This document shows, one piece after another, positions 6,662-17,738 of a stretch of 21,013 bases of DNA. Under the pieces are notes generated by a model. That model was not told the origin of the DNA. It saw only the letters and a list, made by a program, of their open reading frames with translations, and searched no databases. The first letter of the stretch is position 1. Each line of letters begins with the position of its first letter. This DNA is from Clostridia bacterium. GTDB lineage: Bacteria > Bacillota > Clostridia > Oscillospirales > Acutalibacteraceae. The DNA is taken from NCBI GenBank assembly GCA_024689165.1, contig JAILDS010000159.1, positions 1 to 21,013 of the forward strand, in the 5' to 3' direction. A program made the translations under genes and the position numbers.

Positions 6662-8056
6662 TCACTCCGAGCTGTCTGCGGCGATTTTTTTGAAGATAAC
6701 TTTGCCGTCGGCGCAGGTGTCGTACAGCACGGCGAGCGTTGAGGGATCGACGTCCGCAAGTACTGCGTATGAAAAGGCGTCGTCGGTAACGGGAAATACG
6801 TCGTACAGCAGCATTTTTTTGTGTTCGTCGGTCCTGAAGACGTATATTCGCCCGTGAGAACGGCTGCGGGCGCAGGCGCCGACGCCGCGGGCATAGGCTA
6901 TGAATATCCTGTCGCCGCGCGCAAGCGCTCCGAAGTTGCAGTCCGAATGCACAAGCACCGGCAGAGCCTTCGGTTCGGACCAGAGATTTTCGGTTCTGTC
7001 ATAATCCGCATAGCAGATGCGGCGGGTGCTGCTGCGGAAAAACAGACGCAGCGTACCGTCGGGAAGCTCAACGGGCTTGGATTCACTGCTGTTCGGTATC
7101 TCCGCGACGGAGGGAACGTATGAGCTGCGGAAAAAGCTGTTGCCGTTGTCTTCGGAAAATACAAGGAAAGATCTTAATACGCTTATGTCGGGGTCCATAG
7201 CGTAAAAAGGCAGAACAACGACGCCGTCCGAGGTCACGAGACCGTTGCCCGGCGAGGAGATCACGCCCGTTTCATCCTGCAGCTTGATACTGACGAGCCT
7301 CCAGTTCCATGTTTTGCCGCGGTCTTCCGACGAGACCTGCAGGGTGTACATAGTGTTGTAAACGTGGAGCTCGGAATCCCTGTAAAACAGATTCTGGACT
7401 ATCCGGCTTCCGGTGTCCGTCTGAGGCTGAGTCAAGGCTTCAAATCCGTCGGCGCTGACCCTGTAAAGATTGAAAAAGCCGTCGACAGCGAAGCCGGTGT
7501 TTTCTCCGTTTGCGCGATCGATCACGGGTGAAAAACCGTCGGACGGGTCGCCTATATAGTACGGGAAGCTCTCGGGTGAGCTGTCGGCATGAGCAAGGTC
7601 GTCTGTCACCGCGAGGCGGCGGACGCCTTCGACGTTTATAAAACCGGAGCCTGCCCCGGGCCATTTAAGAGCGGTAGTTACGCCCGTCGGTCCCAGGTTG
7701 ACGAAAATGTGTAAGGTGCCGTCGGGCGTTTCGACAGGCATCGGGTCGATGCATATGGTCGCGTCACGAAGATCGCCCGGAGTCCCGAGAGAATCGGGGA
7801 AGTACGCCGCGTAACCGGCGGTCCAGCGTTCCCCGCCGTCCGTCGATAGGGCGAACATCGTGTCTATGCCGCCGCAGTCTTCACCGGGGCAGTCGTAGCG
7901 GGCGTCGGTCGTGGCGAAAAGCGCGCCGTCCGAGAGCTTTATCAGCCCCGGTATCCGGAACCCTGCGCAACCGCCGACGCCTTCGGGGAAGGGTTGGCCG
8001 TACGTTTCGCCGTCTATCGGGTAAAACCCCGCTTTTTTGATCCCTGAAAGCTCCAT
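6662..8056 (-). CDS. Exo-alpha-sialidase, GH33, no signal peptide
   Basis: A 464-aa six-bladed propeller sialidase that would release terminal sialic acid. Seen: FRIP (33-36, R34 of the arginine triad), DAR with D51 (likely acid/base), and Asp-box-like motifs STDGGERW (71-78), SSEDRGKTW (242-250) and SEDNGNSF (301-308). Also present are SPGNGL (268-273), the SESKPVELPDGTL block with E325 and a following Arg, and FSYAVL with Y430 (likely nucleophile). I chose ATG 8056 because AAGGA lies 7 bases upstream. An in-frame GTG at 8074 would add six residues and overlap the ogt stop, but it has no ribosome binding site. The lack of a signal peptide suggests a cytoplasmic enzyme for imported sialosides. 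No nan catabolic gene or transporter is in the window. Confidence 0.88.
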   Translation of the reverse strand: MELSGIKKAGFYPIDGETYGQPFPEGVGGCAGFRIPGLIKLSDGALFATTDARYDCPGEDCGGIDTMFALSTDGGERWTAGYAAYFPDSLGTPGDLRDATICIDPMPVETPDGTLHIFVNLGPTGVTTALKWPGAGSGFINVEGVRRLAVTDDLAHADSSPESFPYYIGDPSDGFSPVIDRANGENTGFAVDGFFNLYRVSADGFEALTQPQTDTGSRIVQNLFYRDSELHVYNTMYTLQVSSEDRGKTWNWRLVSIKLQDETGVISSPGNGLVTSDGVVVLPFYAMDPDISVLRSFLVFSEDNGNSFFRSSYVPSVAEIPNSSESKPVELPDGTLRLFFRSSTRRICYADYDRTENLWSEPKALPVLVHSDCNFGALARGDRIFIAYARGVGACARSRSHGRIYVFRTDEHKKMLLYDVFPVTDDAFSYAVLADVDPSTLAVLYDTCADGKVIFKKIAADSSE

Positions 8057-8070
8057 TTTGTTTTCCTTGA

Positions 8071-8592
8071 TCACAAAGTCATATTGTCGGGGGCGTTCGT
8101 GAGGCTCCGTTCCGTTTCAAGAAGACGTCTCTTTCTGTCGAGTCCTCCAGCGTAGCCTGTCAGAGAACCGTCGGAGCCGACCACACGGTGGCACGGGATG
8201 ATCAGAGATATCGGGTTGTGCCCGACTGCGTTACCCACCGCCCGGGCCGACGTGCGCTCAAACCCCAACGAGCCGGCGACCGCTTTCGCGAGCTTTCCGT
8301 AAGTGGTCGTGCAGCCGTAAGGGACGGTCTGAAGGATCCGATAAACCTCTTTCCGGAAGGGCGTCGCCCTTATAAGCAGAGGGGGAGTGAAGTCGGGCGC
8401 CGAGCCGCCGAAATAAACGTCAAGCCATCGGTCGGTAAGGTCGAATATCTGCAGAGGCTTTTCTTCATGATCGGCATTGAGACTATACGCGAAATGATCC
8501 TGCCCGTCGAACCAAAGCCCGACGAGATTTTCTCCGTCCGAGGCTTCTGTTATGCCGCCGAGAGGCGACATATAGCGGTGAATGCAGTCCAC
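8071..8592 (-). CDS. ogt: Methylated-DNA--protein-cysteine methyltransferase
   Basis: This 173-aa suicide repair protein removes alkyl groups from O6 of guanine onto its own cysteine. The active site PCHRVV has C134, preceded by NPISLI. The DNA-binding helix RAVGNA (R117 as arginine finger) and the VPYGCTTTYG block (90-99) are intact, and the tail after GYAGGLDRKRRLLE is normal. The start is GTG at 8592: GGAGG lies 8 bases upstream, whereas the in-frame ATG at codon 8 has no such site. The stop is 14 bases before the sialidase ATG. The neighbours give no repair context, so it seems to ride in a mixed transcript. Confidence 0.94.
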   Translation of the reverse strand: MDCIHRYMSPLGGITEASDGENLVGLWFDGQDHFAYSLNADHEEKPLQIFDLTDRWLDVYFGGSAPDFTPPLLIRATPFRKEVYRILQTVPYGCTTTYGKLAKAVAGSLGFERTSARAVGNAVGHNPISLIIPCHRVVGSDGSLTGYAGGLDRKRRLLETERSLTNAPDNMTL

Positions 8593-8643
8593 GTCGTCGC
8601 CCTCCGAAAACCATGGTTTTTGCTTTTGCCGGATCTGACACTG

Positions 8644-9192
8644 TCAGGCGTCTGAGCCGACCAGCCTGACGGTCCTGTATCCGTGCCCCGTAGAGGGCAG
8701 GAATTTTTCGATAACGTCAGAGGTCCTGATCTTCAGGCTCGAGGTGCATACGCAGGGATGACAGCCGATATAGCCGTCTTTTAGGACGTCCTCGTCTATA
8801 AGGAGATTTACGGCGTTTGTTTTGTCGTTCATCAGCCCCATGACGCTGACCGCGCCGGGCTCGATGTCCAGATATTCAAGCATGGCGGAAGCAGGTGCAA
8901 AGGACAGCCTTGCAGAGTTGATCTGCGCGGAAAGCTCCTTCGTTTTGAAGGGCTTGTCACCGGGCATCAGAAGCAGGTAGAAACACGTCTGCTGCCTGTT
9001 GCACAAAAACAGGTTTTTGCACATATCCACCCCGAGTATCCTGTCGATATCGACAAGGGCGTCCATATTGTCGGCTCTTTCATGGTCGACCCGTTCATAT
9101 TCTAAGCCCAGACCGTCGAGACGGTCGTAGACCCGGATCTCTCTTTCGAGCCTGCCGTCCGTGTACGCCGGGCGGCCGAGGGATAATTCCAT
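8644..9192 (-). CDS. ProXp-ala/PrdX-type aminoacyl-tRNA deacylase (YbaK/INS superfamily)
   Basis: A 182-aa free-standing editing domain that probably hydrolyses mischarged Ala-tRNA(Pro). Seen: the superfamily lysine K59 in MCKNLFLCNRQ, the LSFAPASAMLEYLDIEPGAVSVMGLMNDK block (97-124, typical of ProXp-ala/PrdX), and IGCHPCVCTSSL with H145 (142-153). In some Clostridia the homologue PrdX sits with D-proline reductase genes. None are here, so a housekeeping quality-control role is more likely. ATG 9192 has AAGGAG 7 bases upstream. The YbaK sub-branch acting on Cys-tRNA(Pro) is the alternative, but the GAVSVMGLMND signature argues for the Ala branch. Confidence 0.88.
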   Translation of the reverse strand: MELSLGRPAYTDGRLEREIRVYDRLDGLGLEYERVDHERADNMDALVDIDRILGVDMCKNLFLCNRQQTCFYLLLMPGDKPFKTKELSAQINSARLSFAPASAMLEYLDIEPGAVSVMGLMNDKTNAVNLLIDEDVLKDGYIGCHPCVCTSSLKIRTSDVIEKFLPSTGHGYRTVRLVGSDA

Positions 9193-9268
9193 ACGCGACT
9201 CCTTTTTTGCCAGCGCGAACGGGGGCTTTCAGTTCGCTGTTGTATGCGCTTATTGCTCAACGCCCTGT

Positions 9269-10813
9269 TCAATACCAGTCGTAATTTACGATCCCGTCAC
9301 TGAATCTCCAAGAAGATGGGCAGGTGTCGTTCAGAAAATCGAGCGGTTCGGCTGCCGGCGCGGGTACCGACGCGGACGCAAGAGCGGCTTTGAGCTCTTC
9401 AAGCTGAGTCCCTTTAAGAAAACCCGGCGCAACCGAGACGAAAAGCGGCGTTCCCGAGCGTGAAAGCAGGTCGAGCCATTGACGGTTCTTTTCCCACGGC
9501 ACGCTGTCGGTTATTCCGACGCAGTCCGCGTCCGCAAACCAGAAGGAACCGTGCTGAGGCATTCTGAAAGCGAGTGTGTTGACGCCCATCTTTCGGGTCC
9601 TTGCCCATTCTCTGCCGCTCGTGTCGTCGCCGGTCCTGTTCAGCTGCATATATCCGACGCCGAGATGCCCTATCGTGTTGCAGCCGAGCACAAGGCAGTC
9701 TTTCCCGGCGGAACCGAAGATCACGGAATAGAGATCTTTAATGATCTGGGCGGTCGTGCGGTCGCGGTTTCGGAAATGCACGTTTTCGCATACGAGACTT
9801 TTGCCGCGCCTGAAGCCCCAGTCGCCCGTGATGTCACAGGTGCTGTAATCGTGCTTTATCAGGCGGTAACCCCAGCCTGTCACGGTCCTGACGTCTTCGG
9901 CGATATGCTCGAGCACGCCCGGTACCGTAGGGTCCAGGATGAAGTCATCCTTGTCGCGGTAAAAATCATCCGGGAGCTCGGGGGATCTGTTCTGAAGCGG
10001 ACGCAGCCAAAGTCCGGGTTTTACGCCGAGCTGAGAGATCTGCGAGGCAAGCGAAGCCATGTCCGTGAAATCCGCGTTGCCCTCACGCCATGAACCGCCG
10101 ATAAAGCCGCTTTTTCGCTCTTTCTGCCAGCAGTCGTCGATAACGATATAGGGTCTGTTGGCAAGGCCATCCGTCAGCTCTGAAAGCTCGCGTGCGGAAT
10201 CGAGCATGACCTTTGCGGACGACTCGCCGTACGCGTAATACCAGTTGTTGTAGCCGTAAACCGGCGCGTCCGGAAAGACCGCGCCTTCCGGAAGAAGGGC
10301 TGCCGCCCTGACGGCGGATAGGAACGGGTCGCCGGTCGTTTCTTCAAAGAAAACAAGCTCCGCGCAGAGGATGGTCATGCCGCCGAGGACCGCGGCGTCC
10401 GCGCCGCAGGTCACGTCGAGTGTCAGAGAAACGCCGTCTTTGTCGCAGGTGAAGCTGCACAGGGCGTCCGGACGGGTCTTTACTCCGAGCATGGCGAACA
10501 CGTCGCCGCTGAGCGCGTAAAAAAACCACGGCATAACGCGGTCGGGGACGAAACCACGCCATTCGAGATCGCCGTAGCCGCGTTCCCACGCGTCCCCGCA
10601 GAACCGCGAGTTCTCCGGCATCCGGCCATTCCAGCGCAGGACGACCGTCCTTACGGGCGTTTTATCCGCTCTGAGAGTAACGCGGGCGTTGTCATAAAGG
10701 ACGCAGGCGTCGCCGACGGAGATACCGGGGCCGTGTCGAACGACGGCCGAACCGTCGTCTGTTTCCAGCTCAATACTGTCAGGCAGCTGAGTGATATCCG
10801 GAAAAATGCTCAT
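9269..10813 (-). CDS. Clan GH-D glycoside hydrolase, alpha-galactosidase-like (GH36/GH27-related)
   Basis: The 514-aa protein has an N-terminal beta-sandwich-like half (about 1-180) and a TIM-barrel half. Barrel motifs of clan GH-D are seen: YIVIDDCWQ (222-230), KPGLWLRPL (265-273), LIKHDYSTCD (318-327) with D322 in the nucleophile position, and NRTGDDTSGREW (392-403) with D396/D397 as probable acid/base. DADCVGI and SGTPLFVS follow. There is no signal peptide, so it is probably cytoplasmic. It is shorter than usual GH36 enzymes and longer than most GH27 catalytic domains. The KHD-Y-S-TCD nucleophile loop departs from the common KWDMN and KYDNC forms, so the substrate may not be an ordinary alpha-galactoside. 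ATG 10813 has GAGGT 6 bases upstream. Confidence 0.8.
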   Translation of the reverse strand: MSIFPDITQLPDSIELETDDGSAVVRHGPGISVGDACVLYDNARVTLRADKTPVRTVVLRWNGRMPENSRFCGDAWERGYGDLEWRGFVPDRVMPWFFYALSGDVFAMLGVKTRPDALCSFTCDKDGVSLTLDVTCGADAAVLGGMTILCAELVFFEETTGDPFLSAVRAAALLPEGAVFPDAPVYGYNNWYYAYGESSAKVMLDSARELSELTDGLANRPYIVIDDCWQKERKSGFIGGSWREGNADFTDMASLASQISQLGVKPGLWLRPLQNRSPELPDDFYRDKDDFILDPTVPGVLEHIAEDVRTVTGWGYRLIKHDYSTCDITGDWGFRRGKSLVCENVHFRNRDRTTAQIIKDLYSVIFGSAGKDCLVLGCNTIGHLGVGYMQLNRTGDDTSGREWARTRKMGVNTLAFRMPQHGSFWFADADCVGITDSVPWEKNRQWLDLLSRSGTPLFVSVAPGFLKGTQLEELKAALASASVPAPAAEPLDFLNDTCPSSWRFSDGIVNYDWY

Positions 10814-10882
10814 TCTGATACCTCGTAAAGAAAAACGGATGCCCCGGCTGCAAGCTGCGACGGGAGGAAATAATAAGCTGTG

Positions 10883-13495
<2,613 letters not shown>

Positions 13496-13500
13496 GCGAT

Positions 13501-14007
13501 CTACCCCTTGGTTATAAATTTATGACCGCAGGAGGGACAGGTAACGGACACCTGCTCGCCGACTCTTTTGATCTTGAATGAAGACTTGCATTCCGGGCAA
13601 TGCATATATCTGTATTCTTTGTCGGCGAGGTTCTTTCTCGTCTCATTGAAAAACAGCGAGATAGGCGCAGTCAGGGACAGGAACCTATCGTTCTCTTTCT
13701 CACGCCGCGCGTCGTTCTTCGAAAGGGTGCGCCAGACCGCGACGCCCAGGAAGACGTAGGCGATGAGCTTGAGAATGATCGACCACGCAAAGTCGGAGAT
13801 CAGGTCGAGCACCACGAATATGACGAACAGGCAGACCGTCAGCTCGTCCGTATTGTGCCTGTCGGCCATGAAGGCGTCCAGCGATTCCCACAGGGATTTT
13901 CTGTTCGCAGGATCATTTTTCTTTTTGAGCAGCTCCATCTGCATCGCTTTAGCGCGCTCGTCCTCATCCTGGACGGCATCGGAGCCGTAAGTGTAATCGT
14001 CAGCCAT
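13501..14007 (-). CDS. Small membrane protein with C-terminal zinc ribbon, unknown function
   Basis: The 168-aa protein is not recognised. Residues 1-50 are hydrophilic and charged. About 56-95 is a hydrophobic stretch long enough for two helices (LTVCLFVIFVVLDLI and WSIILKLIAYVFLGVAVW). The C-terminal part has a classic zinc ribbon, CPEC at 137-140 and CPSC at 157-160, ending GHKFITKG. The ribbon should face the cytoplasm together with the N-terminus. ATG 14007 has GAGGAGG 7 bases upstream and overlaps the glycosyltransferase end by 8 bp; copA starts 5 bases after its stop. This tight packing could tie it to either neighbour, and nothing in the sequence settles which. Confidence 0.75.
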   Translation of the reverse strand: MADDYTYGSDAVQDEDERAKAMQMELLKKKNDPANRKSLWESLDAFMADRHNTDELTVCLFVIFVVLDLISDFAWSIILKLIAYVFLGVAVWRTLSKNDARREKENDRFLSLTAPISLFFNETRKNLADKEYRYMHCPECKSSFKIKRVGEQVSVTCPSCGHKFITKG

Positions 14008-15007
14008 TTTCTGCCTCCTCGCGAATTATACCGTTTCTTTTTGTGACCGATTTAAAACGATCGTAGTCTTCTTTCAGAAAGCCCAGCCGCTCTTCCTCGA
14101 CAACAAGCGGCCGTTTCATGACCCTTTTGTTGATGGAGAGGATGTACTCGCCCATGAAACCGATAAAAAAGAGCTGTAAAGCGCCCAGAAGAAGCATGCC
14201 CAACAGGATCGGAGCCGTACCGGCAGGGAACCTTTCCCAGTAAAGAAGCTTCAGGACCAGATAGACGAGCGCAAGAACAACGCTGATGCCTCCGACCCCT
14301 GCGCCTATGAACGTCGCAAGACGAAGCCCGATCTTTGTGTATGAGGTGAACGACAGCATCGCGCCGTCATAGAGTGAGTAGAAGTTGTTGTGGGTCTTGC
14401 CCGCCCGGCGCTTCGGCTGCTCGTAGGGTATCTCCTTGCGCTCGAAGCCAAGCTCGGATACGATGCCGCGCAGGAAGGGGGTCGGGTCGTCAAGGCTCCT
14501 GAGCACCTCGATGAAATCGCGGTCGTACAGTCCGGAGCCGGTAAAGTGTTCTATCTGCTCCACGTCCGACATGCGCTTGATCGCTTTATAGTAGCAGGTC
14601 CTCAGAAAACGGATGAATCTGTTTTCTTTGCTGGTCGTTTTTATGCCGATGACGATCTTGTAGCCGTTTTCCCATTCCTCGAGATATTTCGGGATGAGCT
14701 CTATCGGGTCCTGAAAATCGCAGCACATCTCGATGCAGCAGTCGCCGTCGACTTGCAGAAGTCCGTGATACGGGGAATTGAACTGCCCGAAATTGCGGGC
14801 GTTGAAGATAGCCTTGACCTTGGGCCTTTCATTGCAGATCCCGCGGAGGATGTCCCGCGTCCCGTCGGTCGACTTGTTGTCTATGAAAACAAGCTCGTAA
14901 TCGTACTGTGTCAGCTCGTTTTCGAACAGCTCGGTTATCGCCTCGGTCATCGGCCCGACGTTTTCTTTTTCATTATAACATGGTATGAGAACGCTGACTT
15001 TTTTCAT
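14000..15007 (-). CDS. GT2 glycosyltransferase, GtrB/DPM1-like, polyprenyl-phosphate sugar transferase
   Basis: A 335-aa membrane glycosyltransferase. The GT-A fold opens with VSVLIPCYNEKENV (4-17), then FIDNKSTDGT (41-50), RNFGQFNSPYHG (71-82) and the metal site DFQDP (97-101). Two C-terminal membrane helices (about 228-255 and 262-290) and a cytoplasmic tail complete the GtrB/ArnC layout. Such enzymes move a sugar from a nucleotide donor to undecaprenyl phosphate on the inner face of the membrane. The ATG overlaps the SDR stop (ATGA), and the ribosome binding site is weak, so it is probably coupled to the SDR. Its place at the end of the dideoxy-sugar genes suggests that it handles that sugar, but the acceptor and donor are not shown by sequence. 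Confidence 0.9.
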   Translation of the reverse strand: MKKVSVLIPCYNEKENVGPMTEAITELFENELTQYDYELVFIDNKSTDGTRDILRGICNERPKVKAIFNARNFGQFNSPYHGLLQVDGDCCIEMCCDFQDPIELIPKYLEEWENGYKIVIGIKTTSKENRFIRFLRTCYYKAIKRMSDVEQIEHFTGSGLYDRDFIEVLRSLDDPTPFLRGIVSELGFERKEIPYEQPKRRAGKTHNNFYSLYDGAMLSFTSYTKIGLRLATFIGAGVGGISVVLALVYLVLKLLYWERFPAGTAPILLGMLLLGALQLFFIGFMGEYILSINKRVMKRPLVVEEERLGFLKEDYDRFKSVTKRNGIIREEAENG

Positions 15008-15921
15008 AAAACACCCGCTTTCATGTATGCGACGGTTCTTTTTATGCCCTCTTCATAAGGTACGAGCGGTTCGAAACCGCAGTCTTCTCTTAGCCCGGAA
15101 ATATCGGCGCAAAGCCGCATGACCTGGTTTTCATTGTAAGGCAGTTCGCCGAAGCCGGGTCTGTCCGTAGCCCCGCAGGCTTCGCACATGAGCCCGATAT
15201 ATTCTTTCAGCGGCCTTGCGGCGCCTGAACCGAGAGGGTATACGGCTCCGTCGCGTCCTTTTCCGGCGGCGAGGTAAAACGCTCTTGCGGCGTCGTCGCA
15301 GTAGAGGAAATCCCATAGCTGTTCGCCCGGCGTGAAAGGCGCGTGCTTCCCTGACAGGAAGAGCTTCAGCGACGAGGATGTGATGGTGAAGTCGTTGTCG
15401 CCGGGTCCGTAAACGCTGAGTATCCTCAGCCATTCGTGGCGCAGCCCGAGGTTGTTCGCGAGCAGTCTGCTGAGCTGCCCGGCGGCGAGCTTTGCCATGC
15501 CGTAACCGTTTTCGGGGAAGACCGGGGTATCGGATTTCAGGTCGCCGGTTACTCTTCCGTACTCCGCCTGAGAACCGGCGCCGAGGAACACGGAGCATCC
15601 GCAATCCGCCGCCGCGCGGCAGGCTTCAAGCGTGAAGGTGATGTTCCGGTCCTGCAAAAAAGCGTCGTTTCTGGCCGTGCCTCCGGTCCCTGCCCACGCG
15701 AAGTGGAAAAACGCGTCGGCCCGGTCGATCTCAGAGGGCAGCTTGCCCATCTCGCTGATATCGAGCTGATGGACGGTCACAAGCTCAGAGGAGGGGATGT
15801 TCTTCAGCTTGGCGGAGCCGGGCCGGCAGACGGCATGGACGCGAACGCCTTCTTTCACAAGCAGGCGTATCAGCGCGGACGCTATCATTCCGCTCGCTCC
15901 GGTAACGATCGCCGTGTTCAC
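15004..15921 (-). CDS. Extended SDR, NAD(P)-dependent sugar reductase/epimerase (YerF- or RfbJ-like by context)
   Basis: The 305-aa protein has the Rossmann motif GASGMIA (8-14), FFHFAWAG (71-78), GAGSQAEYG (114-122, S117) and the catalytic pair Y140/K144 in YGMAK. That is the extended-SDR layout for nucleotide sugars. By order (ddhA-ddhB-ddhC-ThDP enzyme-SDR) it matches YerF, which reduces the acetyl side chain of the CDP-sugar in yersiniose synthesis. A plain 4-ketoreductase making paratose or abequose is the main alternative. It starts with GTG, overlapping the ThDP-enzyme stop as GTGA, with only a close GAG upstream. Translation therefore probably depends on coupling. Confidence 0.82.
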   Translation of the reverse strand: MNTAIVTGASGMIASALIRLLVKEGVRVHAVCRPGSAKLKNIPSSELVTVHQLDISEMGKLPSEIDRADAFFHFAWAGTGGTARNDAFLQDRNITFTLEACRAAADCGCSVFLGAGSQAEYGRVTGDLKSDTPVFPENGYGMAKLAAGQLSRLLANNLGLRHEWLRILSVYGPGDNDFTITSSSLKLFLSGKHAPFTPGEQLWDFLYCDDAARAFYLAAGKGRDGAVYPLGSGAARPLKEYIGLMCEACGATDRPGFGELPYNENQVMRLCADISGLREDCGFEPLVPYEEGIKRTVAYMKAGVL

Positions 15922-17738
15922 TCTTTTTTGATCGTGGGGATGTACATGTTTTCCCGAAGTTCCTCTTCCGGCAGGAACGGGGCGAGGTCCTCGAGCGGGG
16001 GCGAGACGAGCGTGCCGTCGGGCAGACGCTTCGTTGCGGACTTCGGCTCGAAATTCTGGTCCCAGGTCACGCAGATCTCGCAGAAAGCGTAACCGGGAAC
16101 GGCGAGCGTGTCGGCTATCGCCTTGTCGAGCTCGCTGTTCTTCTTCGCGCAGAAGTAAGGGTAGCCGTAGGCCGGGGCGAGCTTGCTCATGTCCGGGAAC
16201 GACAGGTCGTTCGATTCGGGACCTATACCGATGAGCGGCGGCTCAAAGAAATTGCGCTGGGTCTGACGGATAGAATGGTAACCGCCGTTGTTGATCATGA
16301 ATATTTTTACCGGAAGCTTGTTCGTGACGATGGTCTGGAGCTCCTGGATATTCATTTGTATGCTGCCGTCGCCGGTGACGAGGACGATCTCATTGACCGG
16401 GTCGTCGGCAAGGCACGCGCCGATAGCTGCGGGAAGGTCGTAACCCATCGAGGCTATGGCGGAGTTGATAATGAATCTCTGCCCCTTCTTGATCTCGTAC
16501 CCGTGAGAGCCGACGACGCAGGCGGAGCCGTTGCCGACGACCGTTATGCGGCCTTCGGGAAGAACGGAAGAAAGCTGCTTTATAAAAGCGTATACGTTCG
16601 CAGCGCCGCGGTCCTCGTAATGCTTCGGGAGAACTACCGGGTATTTCTTTTTCCAGGTCAGGCACTGTTCAAGCCAGCTGCTGCCCTTGAAAAGAACCTC
16701 TGAGTCGGGCAGGAGCTCGTCGAGCTTTTCAAAGAAGTCCTTTGCGTCCGCCCAGATGGGGAAGTCCGCCTTGACGGTCTGTTTTTTCAGTTCTTCGGAA
16801 TCGATATCAACGACGATCTTCTGAGCGGCTCTCGCCCATGTGCCCCAGTTGTAGCCGACCTGCCTTATGGAAAGGCGGTTGCCTACGGCAAGCAGGAGAT
16901 CGCTGTTCTGAACGGCGAAATTGCCCGCGCGGTCGCCCATTATGCCGCCGCGGCCGACGTACAGCCTGTTCTCGTCCTCGATGGCGTCGATGGAGTCCCA
17001 GCAGGTGGCGACGGGCACGTTGAGCTTTTCGGCGACGCGCCTGAAAACGTCGTAGCCGCCGGAAAGCCTTATGCCGTTGCCGGCGTAAAGGACCGGGCGT
17101 TCGCTTTTGCGGATCGCTTCGATGACGGCGTTCGCGACGATATCGCTGACCTTGGGCGGCAGAGCCTCGTCTTCGCTGCCGTCATACGGGTAAAGGTCGT
17201 CCGTGTCGACGATCGCGCCCTGGACGTTGAGCGGCACGTCGAGCCAGCAGGGCCCGGGCCTGCCCGTGGAAGCAAGGTGCAGAGCCTTTTCAAGACACCA
17301 GCGTATCTTGTTCTTGTCTGTCACCATCTCGCAGTATTTCGTCATGCAGGCGACGGATCTCGTTATGTCGAATTCCTGGTCGCCCATGGCGCGGAGCTTC
17401 AGGCCGGAGCCCCTCGCAGTGGTCTCATACTTCACCTGACCGGAGATGACGAGCATGGGTATGGAATCCAGCCAGCCGCCGACGACTCCGGTGATCGCGT
17501 TCGTGCCGCCGGGACCTGTAGTGACGCAGACGGCGGCGATCCTGTTGTGTATCCTCGCGTAGGCTTCTGCGGCGATGGCGCAGGCCTGTTCATGGTGGTT
17601 GTAGACGACGTGGAGCCCTTTCTGGTGGCCCAAAGCGTCGTCAAGGTGCATGGCGCCGCCGCCGACCACCATAAAGGCGTTCGTTATTCCGTGATCGACG
17701 AGGAACTGAGAAATGTAATTGCTTACTTTTATCTTCAT
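15918..17738 (-). CDS. Thiamine-diphosphate enzyme of the acetolactate-synthase fold, YerE-like
   Basis: A 606-aa ThDP enzyme with the three usual domains. The activating glutamate is E50 in YNHHEQACAIAAEAYAR, GPGGTNAITG lies at 75-84, and the ThDP/Mg site is GDGSIQMN...NN (456-484). Homologues make acetolactate or related acyloins, but genes of that pathway are absent here. The gene sits between rfbH and an SDR, with 4-bp overlaps on both sides. In Yersinia pseudotuberculosis the related YerE takes a two-carbon unit from pyruvate and attaches it to the C4 keto group of CDP-3,6-dideoxy-4-ketohexose. That role is inferred here from context. The C-terminal tail (about 560-606) is longer than needed for the fold and may be specific to this branch. 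Confidence 0.88.
   Translation of the reverse strand: MKIKVSNYISQFLVDHGITNAFMVVGGGAMHLDDALGHQKGLHVVYNHHEQACAIAAEAYARIHNRIAAVCVTTGPGGTNAITGVVGGWLDSIPMLVISGQVKYETTARGSGLKLRAMGDQEFDITRSVACMTKYCEMVTDKNKIRWCLEKALHLASTGRPGPCWLDVPLNVQGAIVDTDDLYPYDGSEDEALPPKVSDIVANAVIEAIRKSERPVLYAGNGIRLSGGYDVFRRVAEKLNVPVATCWDSIDAIEDENRLYVGRGGIMGDRAGNFAVQNSDLLLAVGNRLSIRQVGYNWGTWARAAQKIVVDIDSEELKKQTVKADFPIWADAKDFFEKLDELLPDSEVLFKGSSWLEQCLTWKKKYPVVLPKHYEDRGAANVYAFIKQLSSVLPEGRITVVGNGSACVVGSHGYEIKKGQRFIINSAIASMGYDLPAAIGACLADDPVNEIVLVTGDGSIQMNIQELQTIVTNKLPVKIFMINNGGYHSIRQTQRNFFEPPLIGIGPESNDLSFPDMSKLAPAYGYPYFCAKKNSELDKAIADTLAVPGYAFCEICVTWDQNFEPKSATKRLPDGTLVSPPLEDLAPFLPEEELRENMYIPTIKKE

Noticed and set aside
8057..8074. GTG start at 8074 for the sialidase, giving a GTGA overlap with ogt
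   Set aside because: No ribosome binding site stands before it, whereas ATG 8056 has AAGGA at the right distance; the six extra residues add no family motif.
8607..8620. 14-bp perfect palindrome AAAACCATGGTTTT between the deacylase gene and ogt
   Set aside because: Too short and unsupported to call an operator or terminator; the ATG in it is out of frame with ogt.
9215..9237. Small hairpin GCGAAC/GTTCGC between the glycosidase and deacylase genes
   Set aside because: Six-bp stem with a 11-base loop and no U-tract on the minus strand; not enough for a terminator.
15918..17738. Plain acetolactate synthase large subunit (ilvB)
   Set aside because: No small subunit or other branched-chain amino-acid genes; it is locked by overlaps between rfbH and a sugar SDR, so a nucleotide-sugar role is more likely.
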